A stretch of DNA of 10,295 nt from an uncultured Gemmatimonadota bacterium. GTDB taxonomy: Bacteria > Gemmatimonadota > Gemmatimonadetes > Gemmatimonadales > GWC2-71-9. The stretch spans positions 1 to 10,295 of the forward strand of contig CAJVYZ010000046.1 in the NCBI GenBank assembly GCA_913009915.1, written 5' to 3'. This document shows, piece by piece, positions 1-7,067 of this stretch. Under the pieces are notes generated by a model. That model saw only the letters and a program-made list of their open reading frames with translations, was not told the DNA's origin and searched no databases. The position numbers and the translations under genes were made by a program. Position 1 is the first letter of the stretch, and each line of letters begins with the position of its first letter.

Positions 1-32
1 TATGTATCTGTCTCTGTATTCGTTTTTTTTTT
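1..32. other. non-biological leader before the adapter
   Basis: These 32 bases are low-complexity, TG-rich and then poly-T, and they lie directly outside an Illumina adapter. Sequence beyond an adapter end is normally read-through noise or oligo synthesis residue. Nothing biological can be supported here. Confidence 0.8.
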
Positions 33-90
33 AATGATCCGGCGACCACCGAGATCTACACTCTTTCCCTACACGACGCTCTTCCGATCT
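33..90 (+). other. Illumina TruSeq universal (P5) adapter left in the contig
   Basis: The 58 bases match the TruSeq universal adapter from its AATGAT start to its CTTCCGATCT end, with one mismatch (C instead of A at position 39). The adapter's 3' end is the ligation point, so genomic sequence should start at 91. An ATG at 34 that opens a long reading frame lies inside this adapter and is not a gene start. Confidence 0.97.
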
Positions 91-1830
91 AGCGTCGGTG
101 CGACGTTCCTTTTCGAGGGAGACGTGTTCTTCGAAGCGGCCGCAATGCTTACGACGTTCAGCTTGCTCGGCCACTGGATGGAAATGGCGGCCCGCAACGC
201 AACCGGCAACGCCATTGCCTCACTCCTCAAGCTGGTACCCGAAACGGCGCGGGTGATTCGCAGCGGCGAGGAGGTAGAAGTGTCCGTCGAGGAAGTCAGG
301 GTCGATGACATCATTGCTGTTCGACCCGGTGAAAAAATACCAGTCGACGGAGAGGTCGTGGAAGGTCGGAGCTATGTAGATGAGTCCATGATAACGGGAG
401 AACCGGTCCCCGTCTTGAAGACGGAAGGGGTCAAAGTGACTGGTGGTACGCTGAACACCACTGGGGCGTTTCGCTTCCGCACACAGCACGTCGGCTCTGA
501 TACGGCGCTCGCTCGCATCGTGCAGATGGTGCAGTCGGCGCAAAGCAGCAAGGCCCCGGCGCAACGACTCGCCGACCAGGCCGGCAAGTATCTCGTTTTC
601 GTGGCGCTCGGCTCCGGCGCGCTGGCTCTAACCATCTGGCTGCTCTTGGGAGCGGAGCCGGTGTTCGCGCTGACGGTGGCGGTGGCTACTGTGGTCATTG
701 CCTGCCCGGACGCGCTGGCACTGGCGACGCCCACGGCGATCACCGTTGGCATGGGAATTGGGGCCAAGAGCGGAATTCTGATCAAGAACGCCGCGTCGCT
801 GGAGGCAGTGGCGACCCTGGACATCATTGTGATGGACAAGACCGGCACCCTAACCGAAGGCAAGCCGTCGGTAACCGACGTCATAGCGACGGCCAGTATT
901 TCCGAAGACGACTTACTGGCAAAGGTGGCCGCTTTGGAGACCGATTCCGAGCATCCCCTAGCGCGGGCGATCGTGCAAACGGCCGGGGAGCGGGGCCTTG
1001 CCGTCAGCGACGCGGTACGCGATTTCGAGTCGGTCCCTGGGCACGGCGCGGTGGCATCCGTCGGCGGGACGCGTTTGGCAATCGGAAACGCCCGCATGAT
1101 GGACCGTGAAGGTGCCGAGATCGGCGCCATTCAGACAGAAGTGAATCGGCTCTCCCTTCAAGGCAAGACGGTTACCTTCGTCGCGGCGGACGGTCGCCTG
1201 GCCGGGTTGATCACTCTGGCGGACAAACCCAAGGCCTCGGCGGCCGAAGCGGTCACACGGTTGCACGAATTGGGATTGCAGGTAGTGATGCTGACAGGAG
1301 ACGCGCGGGAGACGGCCGAGGCCGTTGCGCGGGACCTGGGAATCGACACGGTAATTGCCGAGGTGCTCCCGGACGAAAAGGCCGACCATGTGAGATCGCT
1401 GCAAAGCGGCAAGCGGGTGGCCATGGTCGGCGACGGCGTGAACGATGCCCCGGCGCTCGCCACCGCCGACGTGGGTATCGCCATCGGTGCGGGCACCGAC
1501 GTGGCCATCGATACAGCCGACGTGGTCCTCATGCGCAGCGATCCATTCGACATCGTGAAGGCCGTGGTCCTCTCCCGCAAGGTTCGGGGAAAGATCAAGC
1601 AGAACCTGTTCTGGGCCGCGATTTACAACGTTGTGGCTATTCCGATCGCCGGGGGTGTGCTCTACACCAGCCTGGGCATCCTGCTGCGACCGGAATGGGC
1701 GGCACTGGCCATGGCAGCCAGTACCATCACCGTCACCATCAATGCCTTAGTCCTGAAGTGGGTAGGTCTGCCTCGGGCAGGAAACCAGATGACGGAGATC
1801 AGCTCTGCGGTGAGCCCCGCGACCACTTGA
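91..1830 (+). CDS. heavy-metal P1B-type ATPase, CPD subtype (5'-truncated)
   Basis: This is an ATP-driven metal exporter of the inner membrane, most like copper/silver ATPases. The N-terminal metal-binding region and first membrane helices are lost at the contig edge; 579 residues remain. Counting from codon 91-93, the actuator domain carries ITGEP near residue 102. The ion-path helix has [10 protein letters not shown] with Cys at 205. The phosphorylation site DKTGT has Asp at 249. The P1B-specific SEHPL His is at 288 and GDGVNDAP starts near 447. [11 protein letters not shown] and [13 protein letters not shown] mark the last two helices. CPD replaces the CPC of CopA or CPH of CopB, and the last helix has S-T where CopA has S-S, so the metal is uncertain. 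All core catalytic motifs are intact. It runs convergently into the gene on the opposite strand at 1854. Confidence 0.93.
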   Translation, partial: SVGATFLFEGDVFFEAAAMLTTFSLLGHWMEMAARNATGNAIASLLKLVPETARVIRSGEEVEVSVEEVRVDDIIAVRPGEKIPVDGEVVEGRSYVDESMITGEPVPVLKTEGVKVTGGTLNTTGAFRFRTQHVGSDTALARIVQMVQSAQSSKAPAQRLADQAGKYLVFVALGSGALALTIWLLLGAEPVFALTVAVATVVIACPDALALATPTAITVGMGIGAKSGILIKNAASLEAVATLDIIVMDKTGTLTEGKPSVTDVIATASISEDDLLAKVAALETDSEHPLARAIVQTAGERGLAVSDAVRDFESVPGHGAVASVGGTRLAIGNARMMDREGAEIGAIQTEVNRLSLQGKTVTFVAADGRLAGLITLADKPKASAAEAVTRLHELGLQVVMLTGDARETAEAVARDLGIDTVIAEVLPDEKADHVRSLQSGKRVAMVGDGVNDAPALATADVGIAIGAGTDVAIDTADVVLMRSDPFDIVKAVVLSRKVRGKIKQNLFWAAIYNVVAIPIAGGVLYTSLGILLRPEWAALAMAASTITVTINALVLKWVGLPRAGNQMTEISSAVSPATT

Positions 1831-1842
1831 CGTCGCGCCGGA

Positions 1843-2208
1843 ATAGTCGTATGTCATGGCGCCATCTCCGGTGCGGCCCGGTGTCCGCGGATGAAGGGAA
1901 TCAGCCAACTGCGGTCATCCTCGGTAAGGAAGTACTGCACGAGCAGGCCCAGAGTAACCCCGAAGATGATATGGGCCACGAACGTTAGGATGAACAACTG
2001 CAGCCAGGCGAAATTGTAACCGAAGAGGCCAACTATCTTGGCCATCGGCGGGCCGGTCATCATCCCCAACTCGAGCACCAGAGCCCACAGAATCGCCCAG
2101 GCGACAGCCGTGGCGTAGCTACGCCGCTTGCCCCAGACGAAGGCGTAAAACAAGCCGACGTTGGCCCCGTTCAGATAATGGATGAAGAGGCCTACAGGAT
2201 AGTGGTTA
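1843..2208. repeat. diverged repeat, copy 1 (partner at 8564-8929)
   Basis: This ~365-bp segment aligns without gaps, at a constant offset of 6721 bases, with 8564-8929, in the same orientation. In a 60-base stretch compared by eye, 53 bases agreed. It covers the 3' half of the membrane-protein gene, the ATGA overlap and the first five codons of the following reductase gene. Both ends stop abruptly, at the ATPase gene on one side and unrelated sequence on the other. Confidence 0.85.
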
Positions 2209-2231
2209 GTGGTCATATGAAAGTGGGCCAC
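1854..2231 (-). pseudogene. truncated copy of the 8575-9264 membrane-protein gene
   Basis: The encoded 125 residues match the C-terminal half of the protein at 8575-9264, from YPVGLFIHYLNGAN to the end, including MMTGPPMA, GLFGYNFAW and the tail WLIPFIRGHR. Homology stops just before NHYPVG, and the first eight or so residues (MAHFHMTT) are unrelated to the longer copy. The gene has therefore lost its 5' half at about position 2208. Three hydrophobic segments remain. The stop codon still overlaps an ATG (ATGA) followed by codons for MTYDY, the remnant start of a second MerA-like gene, after which the sequence runs into the 3' end of the P-type ATPase. It could be translated from 2231 but is best read as a rearrangement remnant. 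Confidence 0.7.
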
Positions 2232-2324
2232 TCTCTTGGGCTACCCCAGCCAGACTCTGACCGCTCTGGGCTCCCGCCTGATCGCCCGGAGTTGTTGTCG
2301 CGAGCGGCCGCGGGGAACAGCCGG

Positions 2325-2549
2325 ATGAACCGCGGCGACGCCACAGCCAGGAAAGATCCGGTCTGTGGAATGCGGGTCCATCAAGGCGATGCGGGCGCCA
2401 CCCTTGAACACCAAGGGACGACATGGTATTTCTGCCTGGGTGGGAAGTGCCGGGGAACCTTCGTCAGCCACAGAAGTGGCGGCCAAAGCACGCGGTGGTG
2501 CTGGTCGACAGGGACTGCCCAGAAGAACCGTGTTAATGCCATGGTGTAG
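2325..2549 (+). CDS. YHS-domain small metal-binding protein (probably frameshifted)
   Basis: The 74-residue product starts MNRGDATARKDPVCGM and continues to GTTWYFC and CRGTF, which is the YHS domain pattern (DPVCGM, aromatic-FC, Cys, Phe). YHS domains bind copper or other soft metals and occur alone or fused to P1B ATPases and reductases. Here four residues separate the last two Cys, where three are usual. After CRGTFVSH the frame loses similarity, while another frame reads PQKWRPKHAVVLVD and ends at 2536, which is what a YHS tail would look like. I infer a one-base deletion near 2470-2475. The ATG at 2325 is chosen because it begins just before the domain; the ribosome site is weak. It lies 88 bases before the permease gene. 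Confidence 0.62.
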   Translation: MNRGDATARKDPVCGMRVHQGDAGATLEHQGTTWYFCLGGKCRGTFVSHRSGGQSTRWCWSTGTAQKNRVNAMV

Positions 2550-2636
2550 CCTGACGCGAGCGGGGGAGGACCCCGTGGCAGCCTCGAAGGATGTGGACGA
2601 GAAGTAGGCGAACGCTTTCCTGGACCGACCGAGATC

Positions 2637-3974
2637 GTGCATACGACAGACGACCATTCAACAGACGACGTAGCCAACAGCTTGAGCCTGGTGGGCGCTG
2701 TTTCGCTCGGCACTGGGGTCATGATTGGCGCTGGGATCTTCGCTCTCACCGGACAAGTCGCCGAACTTGCCGGGGACCTCTTCCCGATCGCATTTCTCGT
2801 CGCTGCGGTGATCGTCGGATTCAGCGCTTACTCGTACGTGAAGCTGTCCAACGCGTTCCCCTCCTCGGGCGGCGTCGCGATGTTTCTTCGCGAGGAGTAC
2901 GGGCTCGGCACCGCTACCGGTGCACTCGCTTTATTCATGTACGTGTCGATGGTCATCAACCAAAGTCTCGTCGCCCGCACTTTCGGCGCTTACACGCTCA
3001 GAATCCTCAATCTCGACAACGCTGCTTTTTGGGTACCCACACTCGGCGTAACGCTCCTCGCCATCGCCTTTGCCATCAACGCCGCGGGTAACCGTCTCGT
3101 CGAGACTAGCGCGGCTGTCATGGCGATCGTGAAGATCGCGGGCCTGGCGGTGTTCGCCGTTGCCGGCCTCGCGCTCGTCGACCTCTCCAACCTAACCAGC
3201 GGATCGACAGGTGGCGATTTCGTCGCATCCACCGACGGCTTCGTAGCCGCCGTCGCACTGGCGATCCTTGCTTACAAGGGTTTCACCACCATCACCAACA
3301 GCGGCGGCGAGATCGTGGACCCTCACCGCAACACGGGACGGGCCATTGTGATCTCCATCGCGATCTGCACCGTCCTCTACGTCACGTTAGCCGTCGCCGT
3401 GGCCGGCAACCTCACTCTCAGTGAGATCATCGTCGCACGAGACTTCGCCCTCGCCGAAGCCGCCCGGCCCGCCTTCGGCGACGCAGGCCTCTGGTTCACC
3501 GTGATCATCGCCATTGTCGCCACGGCCTCCGGCGTCACTGCGAGCGTGTTCGCCGCTTCCCGCATGCTTGCGATGCTCACGCACATGAAGGAGGTTCCTC
3601 ATCGCCACCTCGGACTGCCGGGCAGCCTCCGAACCCACACGATGATTTACACCATCGTTTTCGCGATGGTGCTCACGATTCTGTTCGACCTTAAACGAAT
3701 CGCCGCGCTCGGCGCGGTCTTCTACCTCATCATGGACATCAGCGTGCACTGGGGAATTCTCCGCCACCTCAGATCCAGAATCGACGTGCGTCCCAGTATC
3801 GTGGCAACCGCCATCGTGCTCGACATCGTGGTGCTGAGCGTTTTCTTGTGGGTGAAGGCCTCTACTGACAGTCTGATCCTGTATGTAGCAGCCGTTGGCA
3901 TCGTGGTCATCGTTGTCGGAGAACGACTGTTCATGCGGTCGCACGCCGATCGTTACGGCAACATGGACATGTGA
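2637..3974 (+). CDS. APC superfamily amino acid permease
   Basis: The 445-residue product is highly hydrophobic with about twelve membrane segments, the usual size for the amino acid-polyamine-organocation family. The first helix contains GTGVMIGAGIFALTGQ, the substrate-binding helix-break motif of APC transporters. Further family-like stretches are FPSSGGVAMFLREEYG in the helix 2-3 region, INAAGNRLVET, AYKGFTTITNSGGEIVDPHRN near the middle, and ASRMLAMLTHMKEVPH. It should carry amino acids or related amines across the inner membrane with an ion; the substrate cannot be told from sequence. Translation most likely begins at GTG 2637, because this start leaves a short polar N-terminus before helix 1, as is usual. 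The Shine-Dalgarno site is poor. The gene is intact and is followed after 59 bases by the methyltransferase-like gene. Confidence 0.9.
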   Translation: MHTTDDHSTDDVANSLSLVGAVSLGTGVMIGAGIFALTGQVAELAGDLFPIAFLVAAVIVGFSAYSYVKLSNAFPSSGGVAMFLREEYGLGTATGALALFMYVSMVINQSLVARTFGAYTLRILNLDNAAFWVPTLGVTLLAIAFAINAAGNRLVETSAAVMAIVKIAGLAVFAVAGLALVDLSNLTSGSTGGDFVASTDGFVAAVALAILAYKGFTTITNSGGEIVDPHRNTGRAIVISIAICTVLYVTLAVAVAGNLTLSEIIVARDFALAEAARPAFGDAGLWFTVIIAIVATASGVTASVFAASRMLAMLTHMKEVPHRHLGLPGSLRTHTMIYTIVFAMVLTILFDLKRIAALGAVFYLIMDISVHWGILRHLRSRIDVRPSIVATAIVLDIVVLSVFLWVKASTDSLILYVAAVGIVVIVVGERLFMRSHADRYGNMDM

Positions 3975-4033
3975 ATCGGCGTTGCGGCCGAGACATGAGC
4001 ATAGCCTCGTTGCGCTGCTAAGGGAGACGTATC

Positions 4034-4654
4034 ATGCATGTAGGAACGTGGGGCCTGGCCGTCATCGTCATCGTCATCGTCTCGTGGCTTCTGTACCGGT
4101 ACCTGGCTCCCGACGACTGGAAAGAGTGGACACGTGTCGGGGTGGTTCAGGCGTTCATCATCGCGTTTTACGCAGAGATGTACGGCTTTCCTCTAACCAT
4201 CTATTTTCTCGCTCGGTTTTTCGGTCTCGATTTCGCGTGGAACGAGGGTGGCAACCTATGGGTCCAGCTCTTCGGCTCACCAGTCGCCCATATCGTCGCC
4301 ATGGTGCTCGGATATACCATCGTGTTTGCCGGCGCAACGTTGGTCGCCGAAGGCTGGCGCACCATCCATCGGGTGCGCCGGGAGGATCGGCTGGCGATCG
4401 AGGGCGTGTACACGAAAGTACGGCATCCTCAGTACACAGGCCTGTTCATGATCATCTTCGGTGAAGGCATCGTGCACTGGCCCACGATCGTCTCCGTCGC
4501 CGCGCTCCCCATCATCGTGGTGGCATATACCCTGCTTGCGCGGAAAGAGGAGCGGCAAATGCTGCAGAAGTTCGGCGACAAGTATCGCGAATACCAGCGT
4601 CGCGTACCGATGTTCATTCCCCGCTTCGATAGCGTGGCCAAACAGGAGGTCTGA
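4034..4654 (+). CDS. isoprenylcysteine carboxyl methyltransferase-like membrane protein
   Basis: The 206-residue product has several membrane helices and the C-terminal signature of the ICMT/PEMT-like methyltransferase family: GVYTKVRHPQYTGLF at about residues 130-144, then ARKEERQMLQKFGDKYREYQRRVPMFIPR. In that family RHPxYxG and the EE/R pair bind S-adenosylmethionine at the membrane surface. Bacterial members modify lipids or unknown small substrates; prenylated-protein methylation is a eukaryotic role and should not be assumed. The start at 4034 has a good ribosome site (AGGGAG at 4021-4026, seven bases upstream). The stop is immediately followed by the GTG of a small membrane protein, so the two are almost certainly co-translated. 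The transcript may also include the upstream permease gene. Confidence 0.87.
   Translation: MHVGTWGLAVIVIVIVSWLLYRYLAPDDWKEWTRVGVVQAFIIAFYAEMYGFPLTIYFLARFFGLDFAWNEGGNLWVQLFGSPVAHIVAMVLGYTIVFAGATLVAEGWRTIHRVRREDRLAIEGVYTKVRHPQYTGLFMIIFGEGIVHWPTIVSVAALPIIVVAYTLLARKEERQMLQKFGDKYREYQRRVPMFIPRFDSVAKQEV
4644..4650 (+). promoter_or_regulatory. strong Shine-Dalgarno for the 45-residue protein
   Basis: AGGAGGT lies inside the last codons of the methyltransferase-like gene, four bases before the GTG at 4655. It is the best ribosome site seen in the window and is the main reason to accept the short frame that follows. Confidence 0.7.
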
Positions 4655-4792
4655 GTGGACCCAGGAACCTTGACCTTGATCAGCGGCGTCGTACTGCTCC
4701 TCGTCTTCGCCCTCGTAGGGTGGCGTGTCCGGCGCCGCCAGACCGTTCGCGACAGAAAGAGCAGCGGTACGGACCACAAGGAGTCGCCGTGA
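4655..4792 (+). CDS. 45-residue single-helix membrane protein
   Basis: GTG at 4655 abuts the TGA of the upstream methyltransferase-like gene and is preceded by AGGAGGT. The product begins with a short polar stretch (VDPGTLTL), has one hydrophobic helix of about 17 residues (ISGVVLLLVFALVGW), then a basic segment (RVRRRQTVRDRKSSG) and a short polar tail ending HKESP. The positive charge after the helix predicts an outside N-terminus and a cytoplasmic tail. I do not recognise a family. Direct abutment to the methyltransferase-like gene suggests that it is a small partner or stabiliser of that enzyme, by inference only. It is too short for many gene finders. Confidence 0.6.
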   Translation: MDPGTLTLISGVVLLLVFALVGWRVRRRQTVRDRKSSGTDHKESP

Positions 4793-5167
4793 AGCGGCGT
4801 GCTAACGGATACGGATGGGAAATCGTACGCCCTCTTGGACCAAGAGCTACGATAGGTCGGGCTGGGCCGAGGCAATGCACGGACGTGCGACGGAGGAACG
4901 ACCCCGTTGGGATCTACTGGGCGCCATGGCGGGCACAGAGGGAGTCGTGCCGCATCGGTTGGCCGGCGGGGAGCAGGGATCTGACTGCGTGGCACTCTCT
5001 CCCGCGACGCTGGAGGCTCGATTGTTCCGCTTTCGGGTCCGCTGGGACAAGTCCAGCGGCTTTCGCGGAAACGTCCGCAGCGCCGGCTGGGTGTCATGAT
5101 CCGGGCAGGGGACACTGGCGAGACCACGAGTGCAGCGAGCCCGCCCCCTGTTTGCCAGATCCCGCAG
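4793..5167. other. stretch without a recognisable gene
   Basis: These 375 bases lie between the 45-residue gene and the 3' end of the convergent channel gene. Open frames exist on both strands (for example 4815-5099), but their translations are rich in Arg, Gly, Pro and Ser, lack hydrophobic periodicity or known motifs, and look like random GC-rich readings. I saw no convincing terminator or RNA gene. A 15-base near-palindrome at 4832-4846 is the only structured element noted. Confidence 0.6.
4832..4846. repeat. short inverted repeat CTCTTGG-A-CCAAGAG
   Basis: Two perfect 7-base arms flank a single central base. The one-base centre makes an RNA hairpin unlikely, so a protein-binding dyad is the more natural reading. 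No promoter elements were recognised next to it and no target gene is obvious. Confidence 0.3.
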
Positions 5168-6190
5168 TCACCTCACCTTGGTCAGGCGTCCAGTACCACC
5201 AGGCCCGGGTGGTGGAACCTCGTAGCACATGTAGCGAAGCAGTCGCGCGTGAAGCCGCTGCGCGGGTATCTCTTTCAGCGGCACCGGCAACGGATCAAAC
5301 TGCGCCGGAACGCACCCGTGATTCACCTCGACCAGATAGCGCATGACAGCATCGCGCAGGAGTTGTAATGCGGGAACGGCGACGCGGCTCGGCTCATCCG
5401 CGTCGGTGTCACGCTCGTTGCCCATGAGGGTAAGCACCTTGCCCAGTTGGACCAGAAGCGCCCGGTCCGGGTCTTTGGGTCGAAAGTAATACAGCACCGG
5501 ATACTGCCCGTGCGCGTGAACCACACGGAGCAACGAGCGAGCCACCTCCTCGGCCCAACGGGTGAGGGTTTCATCGCCGCCGCTCGCACGCCGGAGGGCT
5601 TGCTCACCCAGTCCCCCGCGAAAAATACTGGAAATCTCAAGGGCCAACGTGTTCGCTCCGGCCAGCTCCCGGGAGACCGCGAGCACGTACGTAGTCGCCA
5701 CCGCGAAGAGAGCGAAGCCACTCATCGCCTCGAGCACTGTGAGGAGGCGCAGCGCAGGCGTCGGCGCCACCACGTCGCCGAGGCCCAGCGTCGACGCCAC
5801 GTAACCGCTGTAGTAGACCGCCTCGACCCATCCGATCACGACGTGGGGAGCGGACATGGCAAACGTCGAGACGAAGGGCGCGTAGACCAACGCGAAGCCG
5901 AGGACCAGCCAGGCACCCCACATGCCGACACTCAGCACGGCGATGACCGGTCCTGCTAAGGCGAGTAAGTTTGGACGAACCGCGCCGTCACGCCGGGTGC
6001 CGATGGCTCGAAACACTAGCCACACGAGATGGTTCTGCCGGCGATGCACCGGCCCCCCATGGCCCTCGGGGTGGAAGACGGTAAAAAGAACGTCTACGAA
6101 CAGGACGGCGAGGAGGAGGGCGCCGAGCGGGGCGAGCACCAGGATCACCGCTACCCCATGCACTCGTGGATGGGTGATCCCCCCGCCCAC
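5168..6190 (-). CDS. potassium-channel-like ion channel (pore-loop family)
   Basis: The 340-residue product has an N-terminal helix (about residues 12-39), a second at about 75-106, a pore loop, and a third at about 145-173, followed by a ~165-residue cytoplasmic domain. The pore loop reads YYSGYVASTLGLGDVVAPT, with the filter TLGLGD at 134-139 replacing the classical TVGYGD. This places it in the Ion_trans_2 channel family; Leu instead of Tyr in the filter occurs in some bacterial members and may alter selectivity. The C-terminal region has no RCK/TrkA-N motif that I can see. Translation is taken from the GTG at 6190, but GTG codons slightly downstream, just before the first helix, are equally possible. 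It stands alone, divergent from nothing identifiable, and its 3' end faces the 4793-5167 gap. Confidence 0.85.
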   Translation of the reverse strand: MGGGITHPRVHGVAVILVLAPLGALLLAVLFVDVLFTVFHPEGHGGPVHRRQNHLVWLVFRAIGTRRDGAVRPNLLALAGPVIAVLSVGMWGAWLVLGFALVYAPFVSTFAMSAPHVVIGWVEAVYYSGYVASTLGLGDVVAPTPALRLLTVLEAMSGFALFAVATTYVLAVSRELAGANTLALEISSIFRGGLGEQALRRASGGDETLTRWAEEVARSLLRVVHAHGQYPVLYYFRPKDPDRALLVQLGKVLTLMGNERDTDADEPSRVAVPALQLLRDAVMRYLVEVNHGCVPAQFDPLPVPLKEIPAQRLHARLLRYMCYEVPPPGPGGTGRLTKVR

Positions 6191-6398
6191 GGCCGGCGCC
6201 TCCTCACCAGGGTAATCCCGATCGACACCGGCGAGAAGTTCCGAGCAGTGGGCCTGGAGCTGTTCCCATTCCGACGCGATCCATCGTCACGATGCCGTGA
6301 AGCCTCCGCAGCTGCTCCGCGGCGCTCGGAACCAATTCAGGAGCGGCTCCGCCGCAAGGCCCACCACCACCGCCTCGCCACCTGTGGGACAATAGCAC
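6191..6398. other. stretch without a recognisable gene
   Basis: The 208 bases upstream of the channel gene contain a minus-strand open frame of 64 codons (6204-6398) directly after the broken YHS domain. Its translation is Gly-, Pro- and Arg-rich and matches nothing I know. It may hold the channel promoter, but no convincing -35/-10 pair was found. Confidence 0.45.
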
Positions 6399-6524
6399 TC
6401 AGGATCCCCGGTTGAATTCGGCCCGACATTCGTCGCTGCACAAGTAGACGGTGGTCCCCCATGTTCGGCCTTAGACGGCGGCGGCTTTCTCGTCGGCCCT
6501 CATTCCGCACACCGGATCTCTCAT
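6399..6524 (-). pseudogene. YHS domain interrupted by an in-frame TAA
   Basis: From the ATG at 6524 the minus strand reads MRDPVCGMRADEKAAAV, then TAA (6473-6471), then GRTWGTTVYLCSDECRAEF and a stop at 6399. If the TAA is ignored, the spacing between DPVCGM and the second metal motif (LCSDEC) matches a normal YHS domain of 41 residues, so the frame is preserved and only one codon is wrong. Such domains bind copper or similar ions. A single substitution (for example from CAA, GAA or AAA) or a sequence error explains the TAA. An FtsH-like remnant lies just upstream on the same strand and reads into this domain in the same frame. Confidence 0.7.
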
Positions 6525-6540
6525 GGTACCGGGAAACTGC

Positions 6541-6559
6541 CGGACGCCGTCGGCGTCCG
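6541..6559 (-). terminator. GC-rich perfect hairpin, weak terminator candidate
   Basis: CGGACGCC and GGCGTCCG form a perfect 8-base inverted repeat with a 3-base loop. On the minus strand it is followed by GCAGTTTCCC, which has only a short T run. It lies between the FtsH-like remnant and the YHS start, so it could end the former's transcript, but the T tract is poor and it may simply be coding sequence. Confidence 0.25.
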
Positions 6560-6596
6560 CTCCAGACACCCAGGAAATGATTCCCGTGAAAGTGGT

Positions 6597-6825
6597 TCGG
6601 TCCACCACCTCCCGTTGCATCAGGCTGCACCCGCTCGTGCGCCGCCCCAAGCAGATCTCGGACCTCGGCATCGATGGTCCGGGCGGTCTCCTCGCGATAA
6701 TTATAGGGCGCGGCCGGAGAGATGTCGAGAAACAGCTCCTGCCGGGGACCCTGGAACGTCGCAATCACCGGTTGTTGTTCGATGGAGAGAATTGCATGCT
6801 GGAGAATCTGTTCGGGAAAGGATTG
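6597..6825 (-). pseudogene. FtsH-like zinc protease, C-terminal remnant
   Basis: Reading from about 6825 downwards, the minus strand encodes PEQILQHAILSIEQQPVIA, then GPRQELFLDI, then REETARTIDAEVRDLL and GAAHERVQ (ending at 6625). This matches the end of the M41 peptidase domain of FtsH, where SEETARxIDxEVRxLL-xAxxR is highly characteristic. The typical FtsH ending REVVDR follows at once, but in another frame (SLMQREVVDRTTF). The helix that should separate the two, roughly 15-20 residues, is missing, so a deletion with frameshift lies near 6625. The AAA+ ATPase domain and the HExxH zinc site are absent. The new frame continues into the YHS domain at 6524. FtsH degrades membrane proteins, but this fragment cannot be active. 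Confidence 0.72.
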
Positions 6826-6830
6826 GAAAG

Positions 6831-6974
6831 GTAACGACCGGCGTGCCCGAAAGCTTCGTCATCGACCAGGACGGGATATTGGTCAAGCGGCAGATCGGTG
6901 CCTATGAATGGGATCGACCCGCCGCGACCGTCATCTTCCGGCACCTGCTTGGTGCCGACAGCCTAACGCCCTAA
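6831..6974 (+). pseudogene. thioredoxin-like (TlpA/CcmG type) C-terminal fragment
   Basis: In frame to the stop at 6972-6974 the sequence reads VTTGVPESFVIDQDGILVKR, followed by QIGAYEWDRPAATVIFRHLLG. The GVPESFVIDQDG block is the cis-proline strand of TlpA/ResA/CcmG-type thiol-disulfide proteins, which reduce periplasmic disulfides, often for cytochrome c maturation. The CxxC half of the domain is missing: upstream sequence belongs to the FtsH-like remnant on the other strand. The breakpoint lies near 6826-6834. No start codon or signal peptide is present, so this is a truncated gene piece. Confidence 0.68.
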
Positions 6975-7067
6975 CCGATTCTCCGGACGCGATCCGTAGA
7001 ACCGCCACTATCCGAGACATGGCTCCTGAGACCGGAGCGGGAATCGCCACGGTCATCGGCAATACCC

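Noticed and set aside
34..90. ATG at 34 as the start of the P-type ATPase
   Set aside because: It lies in the sequencing adapter; the 19 residues before 91 are adapter translation.
2304..2311. GCGGCCGC (NotI) sites here and near 136 as cloning scars
   Set aside because: Eight-base GC sites are expected occasionally in GC-rich DNA, and no vector sequence lies next to either.
4815..5099. 94-codon open frame in the 4793-5167 gap
   Set aside because: There is no ribosome site, no recognisable motif and random-looking composition. It cannot be excluded as a small gene but is not supported.
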